From Capsicum annuum (taxonomy: Eukaryota > Streptophyta > Magnoliopsida > Solanales > Solanaceae): a stretch of 64,000 nucleotides of DNA. Every line of letters starts with the position of its first letter. Positions within the stretch are counted from its first letter, which is position 1. Where the stretch lies: assembly GCF_002878395.1 (NCBI RefSeq), contig NC_061121.1, positions 133,579,452 to 133,643,451 on the forward strand, written 5' to 3'. This document shows, piece by piece, positions 11,459-23,630 of the stretch. A program made the position numbers and the translations under genes. The notes under the pieces were generated by a model. It was not told the DNA's origin. It saw nothing but the letters and a program-made list of their open reading frames with translations, and did no database searches.

Positions 11459-14400
11459 ATGGTTACCGGTATGTTACAGATCTTTCATGTGCATGTTTAC
11501 GCTTTTCTAGATCCAGGATCTTCTTTGTCTTTTGTCACTCCTTATATAGCAGTCGATTTCAAAGTAAGTCCTGAAATTCTAGCAGATCCCTTTTCAGTCT
11601 CTACCCCAGTGGGTAAAACCATCATAGCCCGACGGGTATATAGGAATTGCTCGATTATGATATTTTAAAAAGTCACCTTAGTAGACTTAGTTGAATTAGA
11701 GACGACTGATTTTGATATCATTCACAGCATAGATTGGCTTCATTCCTGCTATGCCATAGTCGACTGTAAAAATAAAATAGTCCAATTTTAGTTTCTGAAT
11801 AAACCTATCCTTGGGTGGAAGGGTAGTGTATCCGCTTTCAGGGGTTAGCTTATTTCCTACGTTCAAGCGCAGAAAATGATATCTAAAGGATATGTCTATC
11901 ATCTTATTCTTGTTAAGGATTCCAGATCTTAGACTCCCAGTCTTGAATCAGTTCCAGTTGTAAAAGAATATTCAGATGTTTTTCCCTAAGATCATCTAGG
12001 AATTCCTCCCAAAAGGAAAATAGACTTCGGTATTGATCTTCTTTTGGATACTCAACCTATCTCTATTTCGCCATACAAAATGGCACCAGCAAAGCTCAAA
12101 GAACTAAAAGAGCAGTCGAAGGATCTCTTAGATAAGGGATTCATCAGACATTTCCCTATGGGACACACCAGTCTTATTCATGCACAAGAAAGATGGTTCT
12201 CTCAGAATGTGTATTGATTACCATCAAATCAATAAAGTCACGGTCAAGAATAAGTATCTTCTTCCCAAAATCGATGACTTATTTAACCAACTTCAGGGTG
12301 CTAGCTATTTCTCCAAGATAGACCTCAGATCTAGCTATCATCAGCTCAGAGTCAGAGAATATGACATTCCAAAAATAACTTTTCGTATATGGTATGGTCA
12401 CTTCAAATTCTTAGTTATGTCATTTGGTCTTACCAATGCCCCAACCACTTTCATGGACTTGATGAACCGTGTGTTCAATCAGTACTTGGACATGTTCGTC
12501 ATAGTCTTCATAGATGATATTTTGGTCTATTCTCGTAGTGAACGAGATGATGCAGGCCATCTCAAAATAGTACTTCAGACTCACAGAGATCATTAATTAT
12601 TCACCAAATTCAGTAAGTGCGAGTTTTCGATAAGATCAGTAGCATTCCTTGGTCATATCATTTCCAGTGATGGCATTAGAGTAGAACCTCAAAAGACTGA
12701 AGCAGTAAGAAACTGGCCTGACCTTGTCTCTCCATCAGATATTAGGATTTTCTTGGGTTTGGCTAGATATTACAGGCGGTTTATTGAGGGATTTTCTTCT
12801 ATTGCATCTTCTATGTCCAGATTAACTCAAAAGAAAGTGAAGTTCCAGTGATCAGATCCTTTCCAGAAGAGTTTTCAAGAGTTGAAGACTCGACTCACCT
12901 CAACTCCAGTTCTAGCATTACCAAATGGTTCATATGGGTTCGTAGTGTATTGTGATGCCTCCAAAGTGGGTTTAGGTTGTGTCCTTATGAATTATGGTAT
13001 GTCCATAGCCTATGCCTCTAGATAGCTTAAGTCCCATGACAAAAATTACCCTACTCATAATCTTGAGTTAGCATCCATAGTATTTGCCTTAAAGATTTAG
13101 AGTCATTACCTATATGGTGTTCATGTAGATGTGTTCACAGATCATAAGAGTCTTCAGTATGTCTTTTCTTAGAAAGATCTAAATCTTCGTCAGAGAAGGT
13201 GGTTAGAGCTCTTAAAAGATTACGACATGAGTGTCCTTTATCATCCGAGCAAGGCCAATATAGTGGCTGACGCTCTCAGTACACTGTCTATGAGTAGTGT
13301 TTCTCATGTCGAAGACAGTAAGAAAAAGTTAGCTCAGGAATTCCATCATCTTGCGAGACTAGGCATTCGCTTAGTCGATTCTTCAAAGGGCAATATATGA
13401 GTTCAGAGTAGTTCAGAATGATCTCTAGTTTTCGAGGTGAAAGAAAAGCAAGTAAAAGATCATAGCCTTGTCAAGTTGATAAAGTTAGTTCAGAATTAGA
13501 AAATAGAGGTTTTCTCCCAAGGGGGAGATGGTGTTCTGCGCTGTCAGGTTCATCTCTGTGTTCTAGGTGTAGATGAATTAAGGCAGCGACTTCTTGCAGA
13601 AGTGCATAGTGCGCGCTACTCTATTCATCTAGGGGCCATAAAAATGTACTGCGAATTATGGGAGATCTATTGGTGGAGTGGGATAAAGAGAGATATTGCA
13701 GAGTTTGTGGCTAAATGCTCTACATGTCAGTAGGTTAAGATACAACATCAGAAGCCTAGTGGTCCTATGCAGGAGTTCATTATTCCAACTTAGAAGTGGG
13801 AAGAAGTAAACATGGACTTCGTGATGGGTTTACCTCAAACTCATCATCAACATGATTTAGTTTAGGTCATCGTAGACAGAATGACCAAATCAACCCATTT
13901 CCTTCCAGTCCATACCTCATATTCAGTCGAGGAGTACGCCAAACTCTACATCAGGGAGTTGGTCAGATTGCACGGTGTTCCGCTATCTATTATCTCAGAC
14001 AGAGGTACCCAGTTCACCTTCCATTTTTGGAAAGCATTCCAAAAGATTCTTGGTACCCAAGTTCATATTAGTACAACCTTTCATCCTCAGACAGATGATC
14101 AAGTAGAAAGGACCATTCATACTTTAGAAAATATGCTAAGGGCGTGTGCAATTGATTTCAAGGGTAGGGATGACCACTTGCCTTTGATTGAATTTTCATA
14201 CAACAACAACTATCATTCCAGTATTCATATGGCTCCATTCGAAGCTCTCTACGGTAGGAGATGTAGATCTCTAATTGTTTGGTTCAAAGTTAGTGAGGCC
14301 TCAGTTATAGGGCTTGACTTGGTATTTGATGCCTTGTGAAAAGTCCAGTTGATCAGAGAAAGACTCTGGGCTTCTCAGAGCCGACATAAGTCTTATGTAG

Positions 14401-14840
14401 ATGTTCGTAGAAAGGATCTCGAGTTTGAGATTAGTGACTATGTCTATCTAAAGATCTTGCCCATGAAGGGAGTGAAGAGGTTCAGCAAAAAAGGAAAGCT
14501 CAGTCCCCGATATGTCAGTCCCTTCAAGATTTTCAGTCGCTTTAGCAAGGTAGCTTATAAGCTCGACTTGCCTTCAGATCTAGCCTTAGTTCATCCAGTC
14601 TTCCATGTCTCTTTGCTTAAGAAATGTATAGGTGACCCAACAATTCTAGTCCCTATTCAGAGCATTGATGTTCAGAACAGCCTCTCTTATGAAGAGATTC
14701 CAGTTGAAATCTTAGACTATCAAACTCGTAGACTGAAGAACAAAGAAGTCTCTCTAGTTAAAGTTCATTAGAAAAATTAGTCTGTCGAGGGAGCTACATG
14801 GGAAACAAAAGTAGACATACGTACCAAGTATCCTCACCTC
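11459..14840 (+). pseudogene. E3 pol: protease, RT, RNase H, integrase, chromodomain-like tail (broken)
   Basis: Protease: LDPGSSLSFVTPY (11,508-11,550, catalytic D-P-G-S) to ~11,930. [19 protein letters not shown] (12,186), [26 protein letters not shown], and the active site FIDDILVYS (12,508-12,534; the two Asp present). RNase H: VVYCDASKVGLGCVLM (~12,945), ALSTLSM at ~13,273. Integrase: zinc-finger region ~13,600-13,735, then D (NMDF, ~13,810), D (IISDRGTQF, ~13,992) and E (QVERTIHTLE, ~14,100), so the DDE triad is kept. [13 protein letters not shown] leads to the tail with EGATWE and YPHLFSAD (~14,788-14,850), the end of a chromodomain. Most of RT to integrase is in one frame, interrupted by at least ten stops, mainly CAG/CAA or TGG turned to stop, plus a frameshift near 12,165. 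Confidence 0.85.
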
Positions 14841-15203
14841 TTCTCCGCCGACTTAGATTAAGCTCAAGGTAACAGTTCTCCTTAAGCTTACCCAGATTCA
14901 TGTTCAGTGTTCGTCACAAACTTGGCATTAAATACCAGTGCATATTCAGTCATGCATTTATGTATCAGCTCAGTTATATAATTATGCATCAGACATGCAT
15001 TCTCATTGTGAGAAACTTAGTTCATCTGAACACCCAGTCATGCATTTATGAATCAGTTACACATGCATCAGCTATGCATGTTCAGTATAATATGTTTAGT
15101 TATCAGTTATTTCAGTCATGAGATCATGTTTCAGTATTCATGTTTAGTATGTACGTTGGTTATTCTTACCCCTCACTCAGTCTCATTCGAGGACAAATGT
15201 TCT
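14841..15203 (+). mobile_element. E3 non-coding 3' internal segment
   Basis: Between the end of pol and the polypurine tract. Rich in ATGCAT and CAGT words (e.g. 14,950-15,110). ORFs here (14,900-15,121; 15,048-15,266) overlap in different frames, run into the LTR and show no family; I regard them as chance. Confidence 0.6.
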
Positions 15204-15216
15204 CAAAGGGGAGATA
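15204..15216 (+). promoter_or_regulatory. Polypurine tract of E3
   Basis: CAAAGGGGAGATA-type purine run ending just before TGTAATACC of the 3' LTR; primes plus-strand DNA synthesis. Confidence 0.75.
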
Positions 15217-15217
15217 T

Positions 15218-17715
15218 TGTAATACCCCATACTTTTCCTAGCTTGAAATCATCTCAAGAATGTTAGAAGCTTTCTTTGAAAGATGAATCCACTTTTGTAC
15301 ATATGGTATTTTTAAGATTTTCACTTTAAATCATATGGTAAATTGAATTAGCTTTTCAACGATACCAATTTCATCAAAATACAACATTGGAGGAGAAAGT
15401 TATGGCCAAAATACAAAAGGCATTAAAAACCACCTAGGTGCGATGATAGGGCCGACGGACGTCGGACAAGTGACGGACCATCGCCCATGACTGTCACAAG
15501 GGAAACAGTGAGGCCACTTTCTAGATAAGGTGCGATGGGCAGGTTGACGAACCGTTGAACTTGCGATGGACCTTCGCCCAGGCCGTCGCTACTTAGGCAG
15601 TAAGCCCCTTCCCTGGTCCACGTACGACGATCGAACTGACGAACCATCGCAGGTCCTGATTTATTAAATTAAAGTCATTTCTAAGAGGTTATTTTGGTCA
15701 TTTACCACCCATCTATATATATACTCAATTATATCTGATTTTAGCCATTTGGTTCATTATTACTTCACAACCAATATTAGGGTTTCTCTTTAACATTAAT
15801 CTCCAAGAACAAAATCCAATCTTCTTTAAGAACTAAGGGATTTCCAATTCTTCAAGTTCAAGAACATGAAGAATCTTAACCCAGGTATGCATAGTGTTCA
15901 TTCATGGACTCTTTTTGTCCATGAAGTCCAAGAATCCCTTTTCCAACTTCAAATTATGAATTTTCTTTATGATTTCATGATTAGGCTGTTTTTGTTCATG
16001 TTGATAAATGAGAAATTAAATTCTACTCCATGTTGGGTGATAACTTCTATGTGGGTTTAATTATTATAGATATAGATTCATGCAAACCTATGACTAAACA
16101 CTTGAATGATGAAATTAGAATGTGACCATGATGTTTAATTATTGTACAATGATGTTTACATGTACCATGCCTACAATATGTTTGATTTAATGCCTAAATA
16201 AAGGAAAAAGGCCTAACTAGCATGTTCTCATGAAATCCCCATGTATGTACAAACTTATGCCTATCACATGTTTGATGAAATGCTTCAGTAATTGCATTAT
16301 CGTGATTATTATGTATTCAAGCAAGTCATGTTTTGTCAGTTTTATTCTATCGAGTCCTGGGGGCACTTGTACCTAAAACATTAGCTGTGTACCTAGACCC
16401 ATATCATATTTTCACGATACTCTCAGTTAAGCTATGAATCCTTAAACTTCAGACAGTCTTATGACTCAGGAAATCTCCATGATCTCATAAACTCAGTCAG
16501 TTGTCAGATATTAGTAGTATTTCATCAGTCAACAGAATTCAGTAACTTAGCTCATGTGCAGTTCAGTAAATCATGTTCAGTGTCTATTCAGATAAGAGTA
16601 GAAATTAGCACCGAGTAAACCCAAGGATGGGAACTCACTTGTTATATGAGGGTGTGATTCTTAGAAGCAATCCTTGCATTCCAAAACTATGTAGCCAGCA
16701 TAGGTTGAGACATCATAGCCTACTATATGAGGGTAGATGAGATGGCTTAGCCTGCTATGTGAGGGTTCCCACCATTCTCATTAGAGTTACCTGTTATATT
16801 AGGGTTACTCACACGGTGTCCTTATCGGTGGTGCAGTTTTGACACCCTTACAATCATGGTACAGATTAGACCCTAGCTCAGCTATTATAGCACATTTGGG
16901 GCATGTCGGTTAGATGAATACCTCCCACAGTCTCAATATCATTCTCAGTAAAAGAACTCGGATAGATCTTCAGAATCCAGGATTGTCATATACAGTCAAC
17001 TCAGATACAGTATGGAACTCAGTTAGTTCCATCAAATTCAGGACTGCTAGATACAGTCACTCATGTTATCAATTATCAGAATTCAGTTATTAGTCATGTT
17101 AGTCATCAACATACTCATGTTATCCCGATTTCAGATATAGTTACTATGTATGCATGCATGCATTCTCATGTTTATATAAGTCAGTTAGCCAGTATTATTC
17201 ATGCATATGAACCCAATGCATTCATCCTACCTCACATGCATACCAGTACATTCAAAGTAATGATGCATTTGCGCTATAGTGTCTTATACCATAGGTTCAG
17301 AGACACGAGCTCCAGAGCATCAGTAGATTCCAGATATCAGCAGTCAGAGTTAGCAGTAAGTCCTCATCCTTCAAGGACATAATTATTTCTCTATTATCTC
17401 ATTAATGAGTTTATTAGTTGGAGTTAGTTGGGGACATATCCCATTAACTCCTTACTCATACAGTTCAGTCAGTTAGAGGCTTTCCAGACTATTATGTTCA
17501 AACAGTTATTTCAGTTGTTTTAGGTATTTCATACCCCGTTTAGATGTTATGTTTTACTTCAGTTATGTGAACCTTATGGCTTTTCAGTTCATATTTTACA
17601 TTATTCAGTATATTATGCACTATACAAGTACAGATATCAATCATGGGTTAGCTTGTGGTCCTTCGGGGTCATGAGCACCGTGTAGCATTCTGGGTACCAG
17701 ATTTGGGGCATTACA
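15218..17715 (+). repeat. E3 3' LTR (2,498 bp)
   Basis: Begins TGTAATACCCC and ends GGGGCATTACA, then target copy TTGTG. Colinear with 7,564-10,075; GC-rich array at 15,440-15,655 and TATA at 15,714-15,723. Differences from LTR1 are mostly transitions. Confidence 0.88.
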
Positions 17716-17720
17716 TTGTG

Positions 17721-18820
17721 CTCTAGCAAACTATCTTAATATCTTACGTGCAGAATCTGATAAGATATGTATCACTAATCATCTTGTGAATGCCTTTAAT
17801 GAATTTCACTCTTTACCTTATGGATCTAAGAGTTTTGCCTTACAAACCCTTATCCTAGATTCCAGATTAACTATTACTTTTTGAGTGTCAAGTTAATTAG
17901 ACAAGGGTTGGTAGCCTCGACTTATTATTGTAATGTACGTTTCCTAATCTCTACCTCTCTTGTGAAACAAGTATCAAATACAAGTAGGTTCTTAACTTCT
18001 GCAATCATTAAGAAAACAATCACAACAAAAAAGATCACAATACATATAAGAATATTGATCATGAATGATTTTGTACGTCCTCTACTTCATTATTCCATCA
18101 GGGTTCCCACAACACTTAGGTGATTTATCCATTCATGTTTGCAAGAACATCCATTGTATTTAATAAAGAAAGCATATAAATAATCTTACAATAATTTAAG
18201 AACAAAACCCAAAATCTCAAATTAATAATCAACATTGAAAATTAAGAACAAAGGATTCAAAGATCAAAAGTCAAATCTCAGAATCAATATAGTGTTGTGA
18301 ATGTAAAGAGTGCGTAAACAAATACAAAAACATAAAGCAAGTATATATAGATTACATTAGAGCCCTAAAAATTCTAACCAAAATAAAAAAGAAAAACTGG
18401 ATCAGTGACCACTTGTGGACCCACTTATGGGTCGTAAGTGGTACTTACGAACCCCTAGGTGGGTTGTAAGTGTCAGGAATCTTCATGATGTAGGAATAAC
18501 ACCTATGATGGCACTTACGAGTGGCATAAGTGGTACTTACACCCCATAAGTGGGTGTTGTAACTCTCAAAAAAAATCTTCAACTTTTAGAACCTTAGAAC
18601 CTTCTCCCTCTGATACTTACGTGGCCACTTACGGTGGCTGTAACTGCCACTTGCGGCTCATAAGTGGGTCCTCTGTACACTCTACTTTTTTTCCTTTTCA
18701 GCTCTAGAACCTAGTTTTCTGCAAAACAAACACAAAAATACATCATATCTAACAAAACAGATCTAAGTACATATTTTTCAATTTTAAGTATTGAAAGTTC
18801 CACGAAATTATGGCACATCA
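17721..18820 (-). mobile_element. Outer (U3-side) piece of E2 5' LTR
   Basis: Continues the LTR interrupted by E3 and ends on the + strand with TGGCACATCA (18,820), so on the - strand the LTR begins TGATGTGCC. Total LTR is 270 + 1,100 = about 1,370 bp. Holds a GC-rich array and TATA (listed separately). The next 5 bases, GGGAC, would be the target duplication; its partner lies outside the window. The ORF at 17,881-18,123 shows no family. Confidence 0.65.
18341..18670 (-). promoter_or_regulatory. E2 U3 promoter: inverted-motif array plus TATA
   Basis: Between 18,405 and 18,670 the words CCACTTA, TAAGTGG, CACTTACG and CATAAGTGG recur in both orientations; the clearest dyad has arms CCACTTA (18,421-18,427) and TAAGTGG (18,435-18,441). 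On the - strand this array lies just upstream of CTATATATAC (18,350-18,341), a TATA box. Function inferred from layout. Confidence 0.5.
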
Positions 18821-18825
18821 GGGAC

Positions 18826-20005
18826 TAAGATGCATTGTGAATTAAAGTATGATTACTGGTGGGGTGGTATGAAAATGATCATTGTTTGTGTTGTCAGTAG
18901 GTGAAGGTCTAGCATCGTAGTTCGAGTGATTTACTTCTAAGATTACCCATTTCTGAGTAGAAGTGTAAGCGGATCGCTATGGACTTTATGACTAGGTTAA
19001 CTCGAACTTCTCATAGTTCTAACAGAATTTGGGTTATCGTGGATCTGTTAGACAAATTAGCCCATTTCATACCTATTTAAATTTCCTTCAGTGTTAAGAG
19101 GTTGGCTCATATTTTTGTTCGAGAGATAATTCATCTTCATGGCATATCCATGTCTATTATTTTAGACAGAGGCTCGGTATTTACTACTAGATTTTGATGG
19201 ACACTTCAGGAGTAGTTGGGTACTTAGGTTGACCTTAACACAACTTTTCACCCCAGATCGGTGGTTAGCCAGAGCAAACTATTCAAGTTTTGGAGAATAT
19301 GTTCCGCAAATGTGATATGAACTCCAAAGGTCAGTGGGAGCAACATTTAGCCTTAGCAGAGTTTTCCCATAATAATAGCTACCATTTGAGTATTGAGATA
19401 GAACTTTTTGAGGTTATACGGTAGGAGTTGTCGATCTTTTATTGGTTGGATTAAAACTTCAACGGTTAGACCCCATGGTATCGACCTATTTTATGAGTCT
19501 ATGGACAGGGTTTGAATGATTTAGGATAGTCTTTGAGCAACCCAGAATAAGAAAAAGAGTCATGTGGACTGTAGTCTTTGTGCCTTGAAGTTTGAGATTA
19601 GTGATTGATTTTTTCTTCGTTTGTCTTCCATGAAGGGAGTGATGAGGCTCAGAAAAATGGGCAAGCTTAGCTCGAGGTATGTCGTGCCTTTTGAGATTAT
19701 TCAGACAGTTGGAAAGGTTGTTTATGAGTTTGCCTTACCTCCAGATTTTTACCCATTTTAAGTATCTATGTTTGGATGTTATATTTCAAATAAGTCTCTC
19801 GTGCTTCTTTGGGACTTAATTCGGTTGGATGATAGGTTTACCTTTGTAGAGGAGTTAATGTCCATTTTAAACAAGGATGTTAGATGATTACATCTATAGA
19901 TATTCCTATGGTTAAGGTTTAGTAGAGACACCGTCATCTTGAAGAGGCTACTTGTGAGGTCGAATCCAACATGTGTAGTAGTTACCCTCTACTTTTTGAT
20001 TCATG
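18826..20005 (+). pseudogene. Integrase and chromodomain remnant of chromovirus E0
   Basis: Starts abruptly after E2 within the zinc-finger part of the integrase (GTKM..ELK..YWWGGM). Then come MDFMTRLTRTSHSSNRIWVI (~18,978), LAHFIPI, REIIHLHGISMSIILDRGS (~19,120-19,180, second Asp), an eroded third catalytic region near 19,260, YGRSCRSFIGW (~19,420), GKLSSRYVVPFEIIQTVGK (~19,660), and a tail with EEATCEVE..YPLLFD (~19,940-20,000). Order and wording are those of a Tekay-like chromovirus. Many stops and frameshifts; much more decayed than E3. Confidence 0.7.
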
Positions 20006-20050
20006 TATTTCTTACATTTTAGTTTGCGGAAGACTAGAGTTTTAGTGGTG

Positions 20051-22674
20051 TGTACTATAATAACCTGAAGTGTGAAATTTTTCTTTTTATGTATTTTTAC
20101 CATTTTCCCTGACCCATAATCGCTACATGTTGATTCTGTGATTTTGAAATGATTATCATGATTTTTAATGCGATCGAGAGTAATTTGGAAGAGTTTGTGA
20201 CATGTGTAGGCTTCAAAAGTTGGATAGTTGACTTCAGTCAATATTTGATATTTTGAGTATCGGATAGTATGTTGGACAGTTCCATTAGGTTTGGAATATC
20301 GAATTTGAGTTAGTAGCAGGATTGATTCGGGTTCAGAGCCTTTAGTTTGCGGTTCAACCCTCTATTTGAAATTCTAGTGAAATATACTTATAGGTGTCCC
20401 TGGGTAAATTCATTGAAAACAATCTTTTCTCAACAATCATATGTCATCATTGAGTTTGAAATGTGAAAAATAGTCTAGTAGCATAGGTCATTTGTATTCA
20501 CAGTATTCAAAATGAATTTCGAGGGTTTGATTGGAAACTTAACCTTTTAGCTAAGTTGTTAGTGCAAGACATCAGTTGGGCAACCACTTAAGCGACATTG
20601 GTAGCCAAGCTTCCGTTTTAGCAACCAATTGGCCACTAATGCAGAAGCCTCTTAAGCATCCATGGGTCACTTTAGCGGTGACAATTTTAGCGACCATTTA
20701 GCATCTAAAGTGGTCAGCCTGCATATAAACCCCATTTTGTATTTTTTTTTTTTACCATTTTTAGACCTTTGAGCTTCAAATTTGAGTGAATTTTGTAAAT
20801 TTGTTATTTTTAGACCTTTGAGCTTTAGATTTGAGTGAATTTTGCAAATTTGTTCATCATTAGAGCTTGGGTAACCTCCAAAATCTTGGTTTCATTATTT
20901 TACCTTGATTACATCACCAAAAATACTTTAATTTTGAGAATTTTACTGGTAAAGCTTAAAAATAATTTTTTATTTGGACCTCTTTTTTACTCCGTTTTGG
21001 CATGGTTTTTCAACTGTGGATTCTATTTCAACTGTGAATTCCGTTAACCTTAGAGAATGTATTTCTAAAATAAAATTTTGATTTTACTCTTTTTATTTTT
21101 GAACTCATTTTTCGAAGTCATTTTGGACCCGACTCAAATATGAAAATATGAGTATCACTAGCCTTCTTTTACTGTATAATGCTATATTTGAATACTGTAG
21201 TTGATTCCAAGGCCGTTCACAAGGGTAAAGCTTCATTTTGAAGCACTTTAGGTTTGGATTTTGTGTTTCGAGGTAGGTTATGGCCTAACTTCTTTCAGAT
21301 TGAGTTTTACAGTTAATAAATAAGTAAAGCATCCTATCGGTTAGGGAAAATAGCTATGGTGTTTATTTCAAAATTATTATTACTGTTGTGTACTGAGTGG
21401 GTGATTATATTCTATTGTTGTTGACTTGTGATATCTGATATTGCGTGTTGCTCATGGAGGAGCTTTAATTTACATTACTGGCCTTATCTGTGCATTTAAA
21501 TGTCGTCATTCTAAATATAATGCTCATGCAGAGGGTTGTATTATTATTACAGGTCTTATTGAGCATTGGGTGCCTTTACCATGATAGAAATATCCGAGTT
21601 AGGGGTTGGTATGATATTAATAATATCTTGCATGCATATTTATTTCGATGGTGCCTAATTAGAGTTGATAATAATATATTGTAGATATATTGAGTGGATT
21701 TCTCGGCTCACTTATATACGTATTGAATGGATTGAATATCTTCATACTGATATGATTGTGAACATTACATCCTCATTCCATACATATTCATTCATGAGAT
21801 ATCATTACTAATAAGGAACATTATGTTTGAAAGAAAATGAGATATTTTTATTAAAACTCGCTTCGTGAACACGAGCTGGAGAGATGAATTGAGATTTGAT
21901 ATATGAGTTATAGTATATGGACTGTAAAGCCCCATGAGTCCTATCTGGGGAGTTGCAAGCTCGGTAGGTATATATAGAGGGTCATGCAATGACTTTCACT
22001 ATTCATTTTACTGTCATTCCGTTGCATTGCATATGCATCTTTCATGATTCCTGTAGTTTTTCATGACTTATGTTTAGTTTTCGTATATTTTTCGTGTACA
22101 TCTATGTTGTTTTATGTTTGTACTTGTATTAAAACTGTTAGTGGGGATAGTGCGAGCTACCATTTGGGAATTTCTATTTGCAGGTGATGTGCTCATAATT
22201 TTCTTTACTTGTATAATTTTCTGCTTTGCCTAATTGGCCTATGATACCTATTGAGTAGAAGTGGACCATATTCTACTATACCCTTTTGGTGCAGATCCTA
22301 GCTCGATACAACACGCGGAAGCTGAGTTCGTGCTATTGAGTTGGTGACTTTCCGAGGTATTGAAATGCTCTAGAGTTCAGAGTTGTTCTTCCCGGGCCTC
22401 CCCTTATCTCTATTTATGTCTTTATATCGTTTCTAGAGACAAACTATGTTATTTTTAAATCTCGTTATGTATAAAATATTCTTACATTTGTGATACCAGA
22501 TTTTTGAAATTTTATATTACTTTTTCAGATTTCTACTTTATCTATGTTTTGTATTGGTCTAACTTCATTTTAGAAGTCTTGCCTTATTTCTTATTATGTT
22601 GAGACTTTCTTTTGATTTTGAGCGATGGACTTACTTGTTAAGAATTGACTGTAATAAGTGTCATTATGACCTCA
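20051..22674 (+). mobile_element. 3' LTR of E0 (approximate)
   Basis: Begins TGTACTATAATAACCTG shortly after the chromodomain end and is taken to finish at ..GACCTCA (22,674). The text around 20,190-20,340 (TTTGGAAGAGTTTGTGACAT; GTTGGACAGTTCC) resembles LTRs of Solanaceae Tekay-like elements. A U3 array and TATA lie at 20,580-20,729. The ORFs inside (20,835-21,047; 21,490-21,684) have no family. Without a second copy both ends are estimates. Confidence 0.45.
20580..20729 (+). promoter_or_regulatory. E0 U3 promoter: inverted-motif array plus TATA
   Basis: Words AAGCGACATTGG, TTAGCAACC, TTTAGCGGTGAC, TTAGCGACC and TAAAGTGGTC recur in both orientations in 20,580-20,717; GGTCAC..GGTGAC forms a dyad at 20,665-20,682. 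TATAAA follows at 20,724-20,729. Confidence 0.5.
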
Positions 22675-22800
22675 TTTTTTAATAGTGATGTAAACAAGGC
22701 ATAATTAAAATGAAATGGAGGGAATATTTTGGAAAAGGAAGAGTATTGTACATGATGAATTCAACGAAGGTGCATGGATATCAGATGCTATTGCACGTTA
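22675..22800. other. Short stretch between E0 and MITE-1
   Basis: AT-rich, no ORF, no recognised element. May be the flank of E0. Confidence 0.4.
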
Positions 22801-23035
22801 CTCCGTCCGTCTTAAATTATTTTATATATTTATTTTTTGTATAACTCTTAAGAAAAAAATAATAAGAAATATAAATTAATTAATATGATCTTATTTAATT
22901 TAGATTATATGAATTTTCGCTAATTAATATGAATATAATTAAAAAATAATTAAATATTTTAAAAATATTTATGCATGTTAATTATTTTGAGATAAACTGT
23001 TTTAGCAAAACATATAAAGTAATTTGAGAAAGGAG
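22801..23035. mobile_element. MITE-1, Stowaway-like
   Basis: Left end CTCCGTCCGTCTTAAATTAT preceded by TA; right end, read inverted, CTCCTTTCTCAAATTAC. The two ends pair over about 25-30 bases with roughly three-quarters identity, and the interior (~235 bp) is very AT-rich. CTCCxTCCGT ends with a TA target are typical of Stowaway elements. The right-hand TA is not intact. Confidence 0.5.
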
Positions 23036-23376
23036 AAAGCATTCGACTGTATGTCCATCATCCCCATCCTATTCGGTGCTCTTGTTTATTTCTCATCTCA
23101 TTAATTAAAAGAATAAATGTTCAACCACCATTTTTAATTACTATATTAGCTCCAACATAATGCATTTGATATTTAATTGTTGGTATGTCTTATATTTATT
23201 TTTTCTCTTTAAATTGGTTAGTTTTTAATTTTTATTTTTATAAATTGAACTTATTCCTAGTCGGGTATAAGTTTTTTAAAGTTGCGAGACATAACTTATA
23301 AGATATTATGATGAAAAAATAGAAATTTATGCCTCATAAAATGTTATTTACTTTGAAGGGTAAAAATTAAAATGTT

Positions 23377-23630
23377 GCTCTCTTTTTTCGTATTTACTTG
23401 TCGCATTTTAATTTGATACAGCTATTATGAAAAAATAATGATCGGTGCAGTGACTTTACAATATTAATCCTATTAATTGATGTTTGATTAATATGTATTA
23501 AAAATGATTTGAAGAATAAATAATTAATGCTAAAAAGTAAAATATAACTTTTTTTTTGATTTATCAAAAAATATATATAAAATAAAAATTAAATTAGAAA
23601 TATAATAAATTCAAACGGAGAAAGTACAAG
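23377..23630. mobile_element. Possible MITE-2, degenerate
   Basis: Starts CTCTCTTTTTTCGTATTTAC..GTCGCATTTTAATTTGA and ends, inverted, TACTTTCTCCGTTTGAAT (end ~23,627). This resembles a common Solanaceae MITE whose ends read CTCCCTCCGTTTCA. Inverted pairing is weak, so the call is tentative. Confidence 0.3.

Larger units (their letters stand above)
7564..17715 (+). mobile_element. Complete but dead Ty3/gypsy chromovirus E3 (Tekay/Del-like), 10.15 kb
   Basis: LTR1 7,564-10,075, PBS from 10,080, gag 10,298-11,450, pol 11,459-14,840, polypurine tract 15,204-15,216, LTR2 15,218-17,715. Both LTRs begin TGTAATACC and end GGGGCATTACA. Flanking 5-bp target copies are TTATG and TTGTG (one mismatch). 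Order protease-RT-RNase H-integrase, Met PBS, long LTRs and a chromodomain-like C-terminus fit Tekay/Del chromoviruses. The two LTRs look roughly nine-tenths identical by eye, so the insertion is not recent. Inserted in the 5' LTR of E2. Confidence 0.88.
4180..18820 (-). mobile_element. Athila-type Ty3/gypsy element E2 (partial, split by E3)
   Basis: Read on the - strand the order is 5' LTR (18,820 to 17,721, then 7,563 to 7,294), tRNA-Asp-like PBS (7,285-7,268), gag (~6,960 to ~5,071), protease (~5,070 to ~4,460), then the protease-RT linker. It is cut at ~4,180 by the E1 LTR; RT and integrase must lie left of the window. E3 sits inside its 5' LTR at 7,564-17,715. Without E3 about 4.5 kb of E2 is visible. 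The LTR outer end at 18,820 abuts integrase codons of E0, so E2 inserted into E0. Stops and frameshifts throughout show an old, dead copy. Confidence 0.7.

Noticed and set aside
18821..18825. GGGAC next to E2 and also next to E4 (35,755) as a shared target preference
   Set aside because: Two instances of a 5-base word, with one E4 side reading GGCAC, do not support a rule; treated as coincidence.
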